Positions 1 to 9,411 of a DNA stretch of 26,662 nt are shown here, one piece after another; the first letter of the stretch is position 1, and every line of letters starts with the position of its first letter. The notes below the pieces were generated by a model that saw nothing but the letters and a program-made list of their open reading frames with translations, ran no database searches and had not been told where the DNA came from. Location of the stretch: positions 1 through 26,662 of the forward strand of contig RMBW01000215.1 of assembly GCA_004009845.1 (NCBI GenBank). The letters are read 5' to 3'. Position numbers and translations under genes: made by a program. The DNA comes from Davidsoniella eucalypti (lineage: Eukaryota > Ascomycota > Sordariomycetes > Microascales > Ceratocystidaceae).

Positions 1-1334
1 AAACAAGATGACAAGTACTATCGATATGAGAGAACGATGGACCGTAATATATCCACTATAGTGTTTTATATCTGCCATATCTGCTCAATCAACGGAACTA
101 TATTGGTTGGAGATCTGGAGATAGGGAATATCGGATATCGGAGGGTTGGTTGTTCAAGAAGGACTTGGGGTATTGATACAGCATGATTGGTCAATTCACA
201 GCTTCCCACTAGATGCAAGTAAGTCCCCTTTCTGGCATCCAGTGGTGCAGAATTTGGCACGATCTAGCCTCCCTCCAGAGCCTTCTTCATTCTTGTCGAA
301 GGCCTCCTTGTCCGTAGATAGACTATTTAGATAGAACTAGATAGACACTACCGGGAACATTCTTCGGCTCCTATTTTTCACAGCTACGAGGCTACATTCA
401 TCGATACACTTATCGTGGTACCCGCAACTAAGTGCGTATGTATATCAGGAGCCGCCGACACTTTCAATTATTGTAAATGCCAATTAAAGATCGATTCAAG
501 ATGGCAGATTGATATGAATAGCCGTGGAAGCCTATTATCGGAAGGTCTGCCCGCAGGGCTGCATGGATGGATTGACGGATTGACGGAGGGGATTCGATGC
601 TACGGGGTACCTGACCTGAATGTTGATAATCGATATACCGCTCTTTACAAGTACTACCTGCTTGCCTTATGCAACTCTGTCAAGGTGCTGGCAGTATGTA
701 CTTTTTTTGCCTCGTGATCCTAGACATGGTCGAAGCGTCGAGCTTGTTGGTATATCTGAGCTTTGATGCGTGGTGAAATTCCCCAAGGGCACGTTTCTCA
801 ACCCCCCTTTTGACAGCGGGGAATGAGATATATGCATCGTGGCCTTGGGTCGAGGGGTTCTTCGCATGCTAGACATACATGGCATGGCCGAGGACAATAA
901 ACAGTCATTGACAGTGATGTCCGGCCAAGGTAAGCACACGAATGCGGTGTTGTGGTCGTTGTGGCCGACTTTGCACGAGAAAGACGATGCAGCTATATAT
1001 CTATTCTCGGCACTGGCTGCTGACCGATGGCTCTGGAATCTGAGGTCGCTGAGTCTGTGAACGAGTGTCAGCCCAGCCCCTGACCGGGTTCGTGCATTTC
1101 CAGCGTCGTAGTAGATAGCAAGCTGTAGCTATGGATATTTTCAGCAGCAGGGCGATGTTTTCGAGTGCCCATATTGGGGCTCAGGATGGGCAGAAACCGG
1201 CATTTTGGTGGGCTCTGTCGATGCATAAATGGCGACTGGAGGCACGTGTGGGCTCTGGTCAATGGAATTCCGTTATTTTTCTTTGCGCTTTGAGGACGTC
1301 CGGAAAGGGCTCAGGCTGGCTTGGAGCCAAAATG
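1..1334. other. Upstream flank with no supported gene
   Basis: This stretch precedes the pyrimidine-rich leader of the Whi5-like gene. Open frames of 60 to 100 codons occur on both strands, but those checked depend on non-ATG starts (for example at 839), lack recognisable motifs and overlap one another. I see no tRNA-like or transposon-like structure. It probably holds the distal promoter of the gene at 2243, and could hold the edge of a gene beyond the window. Confidence 0.5.
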
Positions 1335-2242
1335 CTTCCGAATAATAGAAAAAATCAAAAAGGCTTGTGAAGCTTAGGCCCACTGTAGAGATCCAGAACA
1401 ACAGGGGGCGCCTGCCTTAAACGAACCTTTTTCTCCCTGTCCCTTCCCTCTCTCTGCTTGTTGCCTGTTATTTTTGTTATTTCTGTTATTGTGGCCCCTT
1501 CCAAGAAAAAAAAACGGCTAGGGTCGTCGCTCTTGCCCGTCTTGATATTCGGTACTTTGACTCTGCCTTTATTTCTTCCGCTAGCATATTTTTCTTCCCC
1601 TTCTTTTCTATTTCCCATTTCCACTTCCCTGCTCGGGCCGCCATCTGTGACTTTTCCTCTTCTTTTCTATTTTCCCTTTTTCATTTTCCATCTTCTTTTT
1701 TTCCTCAACTGCTGCCTCTCTCTTCTCCCTATCTTGCACAGTTTTATTTTGCAATATTTTTGCCTTTTTCTTCTTTTCATGTCTCCTAACCCCAACGAAA
1801 TTACTACGAACATTACGCCGCTATCATCGTAACGATCTCTCTCCAGCTACTACCAACCTACTTTCAACTAAACTATACACTGTGATTCTCCTGTTCGATC
1901 TTTCTGCTCTGTACCGTACCGTACTGTACCACACCTGGAGAGCGCATACATACTACACATCCTTTGCCAAACACCATCCGCTTGCGTTTCGTTTAATTCG
2001 TTGTTTATTCTACGCATTTGCCAATCACAACGCCCAATTTCTTTCGTTGCCCTTCACTACAGAAGAAAAAAAGCCCACATCTGTTTATTCAACTTGCCGT
2101 TCATTGATCTCATCTTCACTGCGCCTAAAATATATTCTGCTCGGCCATCTACTCTGATCGAATATCCACCAAAAAAAACTGTCGCTCTTTTTCCCTCTCT
2201 GTTATTCCATTCTTTTGTTTGGTCAACAACCCAATAATAACC
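1335..2242 (+). promoter_or_regulatory. Long CU-rich leader/promoter of the Whi5-like gene
   Basis: From about 1430 the plus strand becomes strongly pyrimidine-rich, with many CTTTTC and TTCTTTT runs, up to the start codon at 2243. Between the ATG near 1331 and the gene start I find only one ATG, at 1779. The 461 nt from 1782 to 2242 contain none, where about seven would be expected by chance. CT-rich, ATG-poor DNA directly before a start codon is typical of fungal core promoters and 5' leaders. The true transcription start cannot be fixed from sequence. I did not notice an ACGCGT or CGCGAAA G1/S box here. Confidence 0.6.
1779..1832 (+). other. Upstream ORF of 17 codons in the Whi5-like leader
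   Basis: This is the only ATG-initiated frame inside the roughly 0.9-kb CT-rich leader. It encodes MSPNPNEITTNITPLSS and ends in TAA, 410 nt before the main ATG. The start context is weak, with T at position -3. If the transcript starts upstream of 1779, this could act as a regulatory upstream ORF that tunes repressor dose. If transcription starts further downstream, it is irrelevant. The peptide itself resembles nothing I recognise. Confidence 0.35.
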
Positions 2243-3596
2243 ATGTCCCAACGGAACCCCCAGGCCGATGCCGTGGCCGATAGGGTCTTGAAGCGGGCCG
2301 AAGTTAGCAAGGTAAGAATTATCCAATGCTATCTCCAGCTACCCAACAAATCTCATGCATGCAATAATATATTAACAAACTGCGCCGTCTCAGATCGCTC
2401 GTCGTCTGCAAGACCACTTGGCTCTAGCTCAGTTTAAAACTAAGCGTGGCTGGGAAGACTTGACCCTCGATAAGATCGAGCCCAAGGTGGAAGCCGAGCG
2501 TCGGCGTCTTCTAGCTGCATCAGCACCCGAATGCGACAGATCCTCTGATTCTTCGTCCACTATTTCAGACTTTCCCTACCCGAGAGCTGCGAATGGTCTC
2601 ATGAGCTCGCCGCTCAAGGCCTCGGCAACTCTATTCAGCGATGCTATCCTGACTCCAGGTGCTAGCGGCAGTGGTGGTATGGGTGGTCGTAGTCACAGAA
2701 AGCGTAGCTATATGGTATCTTTCGACGATGAGTTTGCTGCCGGGCCTGGACCTGCGCGCACGCTATTCAACCCATCCAAGCGTTTCCGTGTCGAGTCACC
2801 AACCGCTCACAAGTCGATATCCACCGGCCACAGTATCTGGAAGGATCGACACCAGTTGGCGCAATCTTCACCCATCAAGCCTCGGAAACATTATAATGCT
2901 CATCAGCAGGTTGTTTCAACGCAGAGATCTACCCTAAAGCAACAACAACACATGCTGCAACAACCAGTACAGCGTCACCACCCAGTTCATCAGATTCAAA
3001 AGCAACAATATTTCACCACTACGACTGGCCCTGACGAGCCTCTTTTCTCTGCCAGAGTATTAGACGACACACTCACTTCGCCTACGTTTAATCTGACCTC
3101 GGATGAAGACGACGAAGTTCCTTTCAACTCGTTCAGTATCCGATCTTCGCCACCTAGAACCCCTCCTATGCGCTCTCGTGGCCTTGTCCGCTCTCGTAAC
3201 CTTGAGCTTGGTGCTACGATCCGCCTTGGTGATGATGTGAAGGATAATGCCGAGGGTGCCGGTCTTCTCATGAATTTGGCTACGTCTCCGACCGCAAAAC
3301 GTCGCCCCTCGGCTTCTACCATCAACATGGCCGTTCTAAGTGGGCCTTCATGTCGCATGGAGCCCCCTCGTACACCCCCATCTAAGAACAGCATGCTGCC
3401 TTCTTCGTTGATGACGACGCCTGGCGGAAGCAACCTATTTAACACACCAGGCCAGACTTTCGACTTCGCCGACTATGTCAACATCACACCGAGTCCCGCC
3501 CAGAAGACATGGGCAAGAACACCTGTCGTCCTTCCCGGTGGAGCCAGGACACCGTTGAGTGCTAAGCGCATGGACTTCCCGTCTGAATTCCGGTAG
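2243..3596 (+). CDS. WHI5: Whi5/Nrm1-family G1/S transcription repressor
   Basis: Spliced CDS join(2243..2311, 2394..3596), 423 aa. Family members bind SBF/MBF-type G1/S factors in the nucleus and repress start genes until CDK phosphorylates them. The Whi5-like (GTB) core lies at about residues 24-58, reading IARRLQDHLALAQFKTK then GWEDLTLDKIEP, and it is completed only across the intron. The rest looks disordered. About fifteen S/T-P sites are visible, including full CDK sites SPLK (S95) and SPIK (S182), plus TPPMR (T279), TPPSK (T350) and TPLSAK (T409). Basic clusters HRKRS (about 124-128) and SKRFR (about 150-155) may be nuclear localisation signals. A Gln/His-rich stretch covers about 201-228. 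A C-terminal block, FDFADYVNITPSPAQK, sits near 379-394. The start at 2243 has A at -3 and follows a 461-nt ATG-free leader. The symbol is a family assignment: Whi5 and Nrm1 cannot be told apart here. Confidence 0.9.
2312..2393 (+). other. Intron 1 of the Whi5-like gene (82 nt)
   Basis: The donor GTAAGAA follows an AAG codon, the acceptor is GTCTCAG, and TATTAAC about 20 nt before the acceptor is a plausible branch point. It is phase 0. Splicing joins ...RAEVSK to IARRLQDH..., restoring an uninterrupted Whi5-like core, which is strong support for the boundaries. Confidence 0.9.
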
Positions 3597-5497
3597 TCCT
3601 CCACCACCTTGATCTAGTGACTGGCCTTTACTGGTCACTAATCATAGGCTGATTCTTGTACATGTCTTTCTTTGTATTCTTGTTTCCACATATTAGACTT
3701 TTCTTTTTCTTCGTCGGTTTTTTTCACGTTATTCTTTTCTGTCTCACATTGTCCCAAGTTACTTTGATCAGTATTGGGCACTTTTCGATACCCTTATTTA
3801 TTTATTTCCTACATCTGGTAGCATCACTGTTGCTACTACGAATACTGCCACAGTTACCTCCAATAGATGTTCACGTCTAGTTGTGACTTCGTCTTTTTTT
3901 CTTTCATTCAAACTCGGCTTTGTCTTTGTTTGAGTCATTGTAATAGGGCTCGAAGAAGAGAGGTACTCTTGAGTGACATATATGCTGTCTATGAGATACG
4001 CATTCACATGTCTTGTTTATGTTCCTGATCTGTTTATGTTCTCTTTTTTTTTCTTCATTTTTGGCGCACGGGATCTTCCTCCATTTGCCCGCCTCATGCT
4101 TTGTAAAAGAATACTTGGACTGTAATTTTCTTAATATTTCTAGTCTTGTTTTTCGATTGTTTGTTTACGTTTGGGATGGAGTTCTTTTCAGGTTGTCTAC
4201 TATCACTACTGCTTCTATATGACAAAGGGCTTGTTGTTATTGAATATGTCTTACGAACATTAGTGTTCTTTCTCGGTTCTTATTTTTGCTATTAATTTCG
4301 CTATTGGCCATCCTTATATCTACTAAATTTTACTACCTTTTCTTCAATTCAAAGTACAATTTTTCTTCATCGTGAACGTTTGCACATGATTATGGAATGT
4401 AAGCTAACTAGGTTGTTTGTTTGTATCAATATAGCTAGAAATGGGTGATTAACAAGAAGAATAATACCTAATATAAAAGGTATGGCAAACAGGCAAAAGA
4501 AGGTCAATAATAACAAGTGCAGAAATTAATTGGGTGTTTTTTCTAGTTATTTAAGTTTCTGTATTTGGTTAGGTTTAAAATCACCGCCACTAATATGTAC
4601 TAATCATTTTCACGTCTTACTAAATCTTCTTCGTTGTCAGCTTCATAACTAATAACAAGTGGTAAATATTTATCTTGATTTTAATAGACACAGAAGTCAA
4701 GTCACGTTATGATCATATTTTGTTAGTAGATAAAGCTGATATTCATGAATATATATATATTTTTTTCTTTGAGATTTTATTGATAACTATTTTTATAGGT
4801 ATTGTTATACTATTTTGAAAATGAACTGAGAAAAGCAATGGAAGATTTGAAAAAAAATTACCCCAAATGCCAACCTGATGACCAAGGGCATTAGTACTAG
4901 TATTTACTGTGTTACTAGTATGAAATATGAGAATTGTTAAAAATGGAGTACTATACGAGCGATAGCTTGTGGTGTAGCTTGGAAACCAAGATAGAAAGCA
5001 AAGACTAAGTGGGATATAATGAAAAAAAATATAAAGTTGCATAAGATAAGCAATGAACCAAAAAAGGCAACAGAGGAAATAAAGAAAAAGAGGGTGGTTA
5101 GGCTTTCGCCTTTCCAAACGAAGAGAAGGTATTATGAGAAGAAAGGGGGGAAATCGATAGAGGGTGAGGGACCATTCAAAGAGTAGCGATGTCTCAAAGA
5201 TGGAACATATGACTTCGAAGTGCGTGCTCGACGTAGTTGGTATCCATCTCGACGTGCTAGTTCTAGTATAGCCCGCTATGATATCGATTTATGTATTATC
5301 GTTCATATGCAAATATAGAAGAAAAAAAGGAAATATGACGTAAAAAGGAAGGCTTTGAGGCATAAGGAATGTGAAATCGGGAATGAAGTAAAGGTGTGCT
5401 TTGTTTTGGCCAGATCATATCGGGCAATACAGCCAAGAAAAGAGATCAAAGAGCCCGTTTAGCATCAACAAGAGATATTCAGTAATAATCTTATGTT
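3597..5497. other. Convergent spacer, T/A-rich, no gene
   Basis: This spacer lies between the 3' ends of two convergent genes and must hold both 3' UTRs. The left half (3660-4440) is T-rich on the plus strand. The right half (4440-5490) is A-rich on the plus strand, so both transcripts would have U-rich 3' ends. It includes a short (AT)n run at about 4748-4760 and two copies of TACTAGTA near 4894-4920. The frames present are low-complexity Phe/Leu or Lys/Ile readings of this skew and are not credible genes. Confidence 0.6.
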
Positions 5498-7417
5498 TTA
5501 ATAATGCATGTTGATGTTGGCAGGAAGTGGTGGAACAGCTGGGGTATCGACACCCATGATGCCGACATCCGGACCTGGATCCGACCAATCACCTAGAGAC
5601 ACTCCGCTTGACCACTTTGACGACAAACTATCACCACGCAGTCTTGCACCAATAGGACGTTTGGGTGAGCGTGCTGTTGCCGAAGTGCTGTTGCTATTGA
5701 CACTGATGCTCGAATCAGGACGTGCCATAGCCGCCGCAAACGTAGGCATTGGTGGGACGGGAGGTGATGAAGAGCGGGAGGTTTCTGTGTCAAGATCGAA
5801 TGGATCCGAGCGGAACTTGCTGCGGTATTTATGGCTGGCAATGCTACCGTACGACGACCGGTAGATAGAGTCGAAAGGACTCTTGGGAGTTTTCGGTGTC
5901 TTGGGGGTCTTTGGGCCGCGCGATACTGATTTGCCACGGGTCTGCTGCAGAGCGGCGGCATAACTGGAAGTGCCTGGATTGGGTGCCTCGTTGGCATCTG
6001 AGAACGGATTGGCTGACTCAGGCTTAGCTGGCAGAGCGTTCTCGTCACCGAAGGGATTACCGCCAAACTTGATGCTAGATAGCAGTTGATCTGTTGAGCT
6101 GGCGCTATTACTAGCAGAGTGATTGGCTTGGCGTCGTTGGGTCTCCCGCTGAACATCATTGGAGTCCATGCCGAGGTATGTCAAGAAGTCAGGCTTGGAG
6201 CCGATCTGGGACCCTGGATCAGGACCGACACTGCGTACAACATTGGCATCATTCGACTCATCAACCCGTGAGCGGCGCGTCTTGCCCACCATACTAGAGG
6301 CCCAATCTCTGGCACGATCTTTGGCAGCCACTGCGCCAGCAAACATCGCCCGCTTGTGAGATAGAGGCGGGGTTGCGCGGCTCATGATCGAAGTTCCCCC
6401 GGAGCTAGCCTCGGTCGGGCTGAACTGCCTACGAAGCTTGCTCATATTGTAAGCAAGAGCGGCCTTGAACTTTGCCGAGCGAGGCGTAGGACCAGCAGAG
6501 TTCTGATTAATGCTGTACTGTTGCTTTTCATCCATGGCCCTCTTAGTAGAGGCGCCCACAGTGGCAGATGGATCCACTGTCAAGGGCGTTAGTAGAGTAC
6601 TGCGACGCTTCTTGATCTGGCGCTTACGCCACCACCATAGAAGGAGAGCAATCAATATCACGAAAAATAGACCACCCAACACGCTTCCGACAATGGCACC
6701 GACTGGGGTGTTGTTGTCATTGTTCTTGGAACCCTGTGTGATATCATTGGTCGACGTAGGGATAGAGTTGGCCGAAGTAATGCTCTCAGCAATTCCAATG
6801 GTTGTGATCTGCTCGGCAGGCGTGCTCGATATCGTTTGCTTGTCTGTCGTTGTGGTGGTGATTGAAGAACTAGTATCTACGCTATCATTGTTTGCCGTGC
6901 TAGAAGTAGACGAAGTCTGCACAGTGTTACTTTCTGAACTGCTGCTAGAGGAAGAACTACTGCTACTCGAGGATGAAGTCACAATTGCAAGGCCATTGTC
7001 GGAGCTAGTAGTAGTAGTAGTAGCTACCGGAGTTGAGGTAGTCGTAGGCGTTGTTGATGTTTCGGGAGGTGTAGACGTCGATGAAGCTGTGGTGGCCTGT
7101 GGAGTCGTTTGAGGGGCGGCAGTAGTAGACGTCGGAGATGATGAAGACGAGGTAGACGTGGAAGTGGGAGTAGAAGTGGTAGGTGTCGACCTTGATGTTG
7201 ATTTTGAAGTAGAAGTCGATTTCGACGTAGACCGCGAAGATGAGGAAGACGAGGAAGAAGATGAAGAGGATGAAGAAGATGAAGAAGAAGATGAAGAAGA
7301 TGATGATGACTTGGATGTCGAAACGGCCGCGGCCGTGACACTGCGAGGAACAGCCGTACAACGACGGTTGTTGACAGTGGTGATGAAAGCACCTGAAGTG
7401 AGATTGGGACTAGACAT
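5498..7417 (-). CDS. Ser-rich single-pass membrane protein, Mid2/Wsc-like sensor candidate
   Basis: A 639-aa single-exon gene. Residues 1-236 are Ser/Thr-rich, including 25 consecutive Ser at 37-61 and a second long Ser run near 155, as expected of an O-mannosylated wall-spanning stalk. Residues 240-263 form one transmembrane helix (from GAIVGSVLGG to LLLWWW), followed at once by RKRQIKKRR, which predicts N-out, C-in. The 376-residue cytosolic tail has NPFGD (454-458) and NPFSD (470-474), matching the NPFxD endocytic signal that yeast Sla1 recognises, for example in Wsc1. It also has KTPKTPKTPKSP (503-514), DPFDLD (538-543) and a VPPLP near the C terminus. Oddly, no N-terminal signal peptide is visible and there is only one Cys (C20) in the outer part, so neither a WSC domain nor an Opy2-type Cys-rich domain is present. 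An in-frame TGA lies 9 nt upstream of the ATG, and the context has A at -3. Architecture is well supported; the sensor role is inferred. Confidence 0.85.
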   Translation of the reverse strand: MSSPNLTSGAFITTVNNRRCTAVPRSVTAAAVSTSKSSSSSSSSSSSSSSSSSSSSSSSSSRSTSKSTSTSKSTSRSTPTTSTPTSTSTSSSSSPTSTTAAPQTTPQATTASSTSTPPETSTTPTTTSTPVATTTTTSSDNGLAIVTSSSSSSSSSSSSSSESNTVQTSSTSSTANNDSVDTSSSITTTTTDKQTISSTPAEQITTIGIAESITSANSIPTSTNDITQGSKNNDNNTPVGAIVGSVLGGLFFVILIALLLWWWRKRQIKKRRSTLLTPLTVDPSATVGASTKRAMDEKQQYSINQNSAGPTPRSAKFKAALAYNMSKLRRQFSPTEASSGGTSIMSRATPPLSHKRAMFAGAVAAKDRARDWASSMVGKTRRSRVDESNDANVVRSVGPDPGSQIGSKPDFLTYLGMDSNDVQRETQRRQANHSASNSASSTDQLLSSIKFGGNPFGDENALPAKPESANPFSDANEAPNPGTSSYAAALQQTRGKSVSRGPKTPKTPKTPKSPFDSIYRSSYGSIASHKYRSKFRSDPFDLDTETSRSSSPPVPPMPTFAAAMARPDSSISVNSNSTSATARSPKRPIGARLRGDSLSSKWSSGVSLGDWSDPGPDVGIMGVDTPAVPPLPANINMHY

Positions 7418-8380
7418 CTTGGGTCAAGTGAATACTAGACAACGTTCTACAATATTCGTCTTGAGAAGACAGTCTCGAAGGACGTCGTCGAGTCTCGACT
7501 ACAAGCGAGAATATGTGAAAGCAAAGCAAGCTGAGTGTTTGTTTGTATCGCTCCGGGCGTATATGTGTGTGAATGTTGATGGCGAGACTCTTCAAGAGTG
7601 CGCCGAAGAAAGGAGAGAGAGAGAAGCGCCAGTTCTCATGGAAATGCCGAATAATGAATGAAGCGAAAGAAGAATACTAAGGACCGGCCGGAAGTTGGTG
7701 GAGAGAAGGGTTGCTTAAGCCTGATACTCCATCTAGAATGGCTCAACCGTGATTACAGGAAGCCAGGAAGAGAAGAGAAGAGAAGAAGAAGAGCCGACTT
7801 TGGTCTCGGAATACTGCTGTCGTTGATGGGAAAATGGATCCAGACAGAGAATAAACGGAAGTGATCGAAAGCCGGGCGAGAAAGATGAAAGGGTCGTAGG
7901 CTCCGAACCAAGCAATGAAGAATGAAACTAGAAGTAAAAAGACGCAAATAAACAACCAAGGCTAGAATATTTGGTGTTCATGCAGAATGTCGGCTGGAGT
8001 GGCGTTGCCTGACTGACTCTGCTTCTCTCTACTAAAACAGATACTCTATATCGGGACAGGTTTAGCTGGAGAGGAAGAAAGAAAGAAGAAGAGAAGGAAA
8101 AGCCCAGCACAGCCTTCAAGGTGTGCGGAAACCGGGAGCGTAGATGTTTTAAGAAGATCGAGCCGGAAGAAAAGGATGGGGAATAAAAGAAAGAATTAAT
8201 AGAATTAAAGCCAAAAGAGAATAATGGAGAACTCGAAACGAAGCCGCCAAGTTTGAAAGGAAGATGAAGAGAACGGGGAAAAATGTAAATAAAAAAGAAT
8301 ACAAAATCATCAAAGGAAACAAGCATGTGTCCCAGAAACGGAACAGGCAGGAAGTCCAGGAAGGGAAAGGAAGCGAGGAG
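7418..8380 (-). promoter_or_regulatory. Pyrimidine-rich leader/promoter of the membrane-protein gene
   Basis: Read on the minus strand, this region is CT-rich (for example around 7770-7795, 8070-8100 and 8225-8300), like the leaders of the other two genes. The 219 nt directly upstream of the start codon contain no ATG on the coding strand. The first upstream ATG, at 7639, opens a 15-codon frame. The transcription start cannot be placed. Confidence 0.45.
7592..7639 (-). other. Possible 15-codon upstream ORF
   Basis: The nearest ATG upstream of the membrane-protein start encodes MRTGASLSLLSSAHS and ends in TGA, 174 nt before the main ATG. It matters only if the leader extends past 7639. Its sequence is short and Ser/Leu-rich with no recognised motif. 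Confidence 0.25.
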
Positions 8381-9115
8381 AGGTAGCTGCTCGTTTGACC
8401 ATTCACGATGCTACCTCTTATTTGTTGCAGTGCCCACGCTCGCGGCAGGTGCGACGAAGAGAGCTTCCCACCTTCTGCGCAGAAACGTGCAGACTAGGAA
8501 GGGGTGTGGCTACGGAGCAGAGCAACTACCCAAGCGCAGTTGTTCGGCTTGCTACATGATAAGGCTCGATCTCATACTCGTCTCGTGATGTCTGTGAGAT
8601 GCTTCACTTGGTCAGTTCGCCGGTGAGCTACAGTCGGTTTTGTCTAGTTGTATAGCGGCAGCACTATAACTGCCTTGAATGACAAACTAAGCCTTTCATA
8701 CCGGTAAAAGGTAGCCCTGATGCGTCAAGCTCGGCTCTACTGGGCTATAAACAACGAGCAGCAGAACCACCAGGCAAGAAGACAAGAAGAACGTAGTTTG
8801 TTTGCACTCCCGATATAGCCTTCGTTTTGGTTTGCATAGAAGCAGTGTTATTCTCCGGTCAGCTCTCGACCCTTTGCTTTCGTCTTCTTTGGCCGAATAG
8901 GCATGCTTGCTATTAACGTCTGTTTGCCTGTCAGAGTCTCTACAGAGAAGCAGAAGAAGATAGTACATGTATATGTATACACATATGGATCTGTGCCCCC
9001 GTTGGCCTGTGCCCCTTCAGCCAAGAAATTTAGTCTGCTTCACCATGCCGGACACCCATATAAAGAAGACGAGGAGCCTGCAGCAGTGCTAAGTGACATG
9101 AGTATTATTCTAATA

Positions 9116-9411
9116 CTAGACTAATGCCCAGCGACTCACTTGCTTGCCCCTTGCAAGTTCTGCGACAATCTTGACGCGCGAATAAGCTTCAGGTGCGACG
9201 CTCTGGCCAGCACTCTTTTTCATCGAGCCAATCAGCGTCTTTGAGAATGCCCAAGAGTCCGGGGTCCTAAGAGCTCTTAAGCTTCGCTTGTAAGTCATCC
9301 AAGTTAACCCAAGCAGTCCAAATTTGACGCCTTTCTATCGAAACCCTTCATTTTAGAGTGTCCAAGGTCATGGAAGAGCAATGGGTATCGAGTTCTCTTT
9401 TTGATAAGCAT
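9116..9411 (-). pseudogene. Possible decayed gene or isolated exon, unrecognised
   Basis: Two overlapping minus-strand frames form a protein-like reading. Frame A opens with an ATG at 9411 (MLIKKRTRYPLLFHDLG...) and stops at 9304. Frame B is open from 9334 to 9116, has its own ATG at 9298, and includes SVAPEAYSRVKIVAELARGK. The frames overlap near 9337 and could be joined by a one-base shift, or frame B could be an exon: a TAG acceptor-like site precedes it and CAA|GTGAGT, a good donor, lies near its end. No further exons could be connected convincingly. I recognise no family, and a chance origin is possible. Confidence 0.2.

Noticed and set aside
1458..1832. 124-codon Phe/Leu/Pro-rich frame
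   Set aside because: It is a reading of the CT-rich leader. Only its last 17 codons follow an ATG, and those are reported as an upstream ORF.
2996..3445. 149-codon minus-strand frame
   Set aside because: It is fully antisense to the Whi5-like exon 2, whose plus-strand frame has the family motif and correct splicing.
6510..7112. 200-codon plus-strand frame with many Leu and Val
   Set aside because: It lies antisense to the Ser/Thr-rich and transmembrane part of the membrane-protein gene. TCN and ACN codons read backwards give these residues, so it is a shadow.
7158..7661. 167-codon plus-strand frame with a long Asp/Glu run
   Set aside because: The acidic run is the reverse complement of the 25-Ser tract. 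The frame has no independent support.
7743..7959. Hydrophobic minus-strand frames resembling a signal peptide upstream of the membrane-protein gene
   Set aside because: Both begin at TTG, not ATG, and no donor or acceptor joins them in frame to the gene start at 7417.
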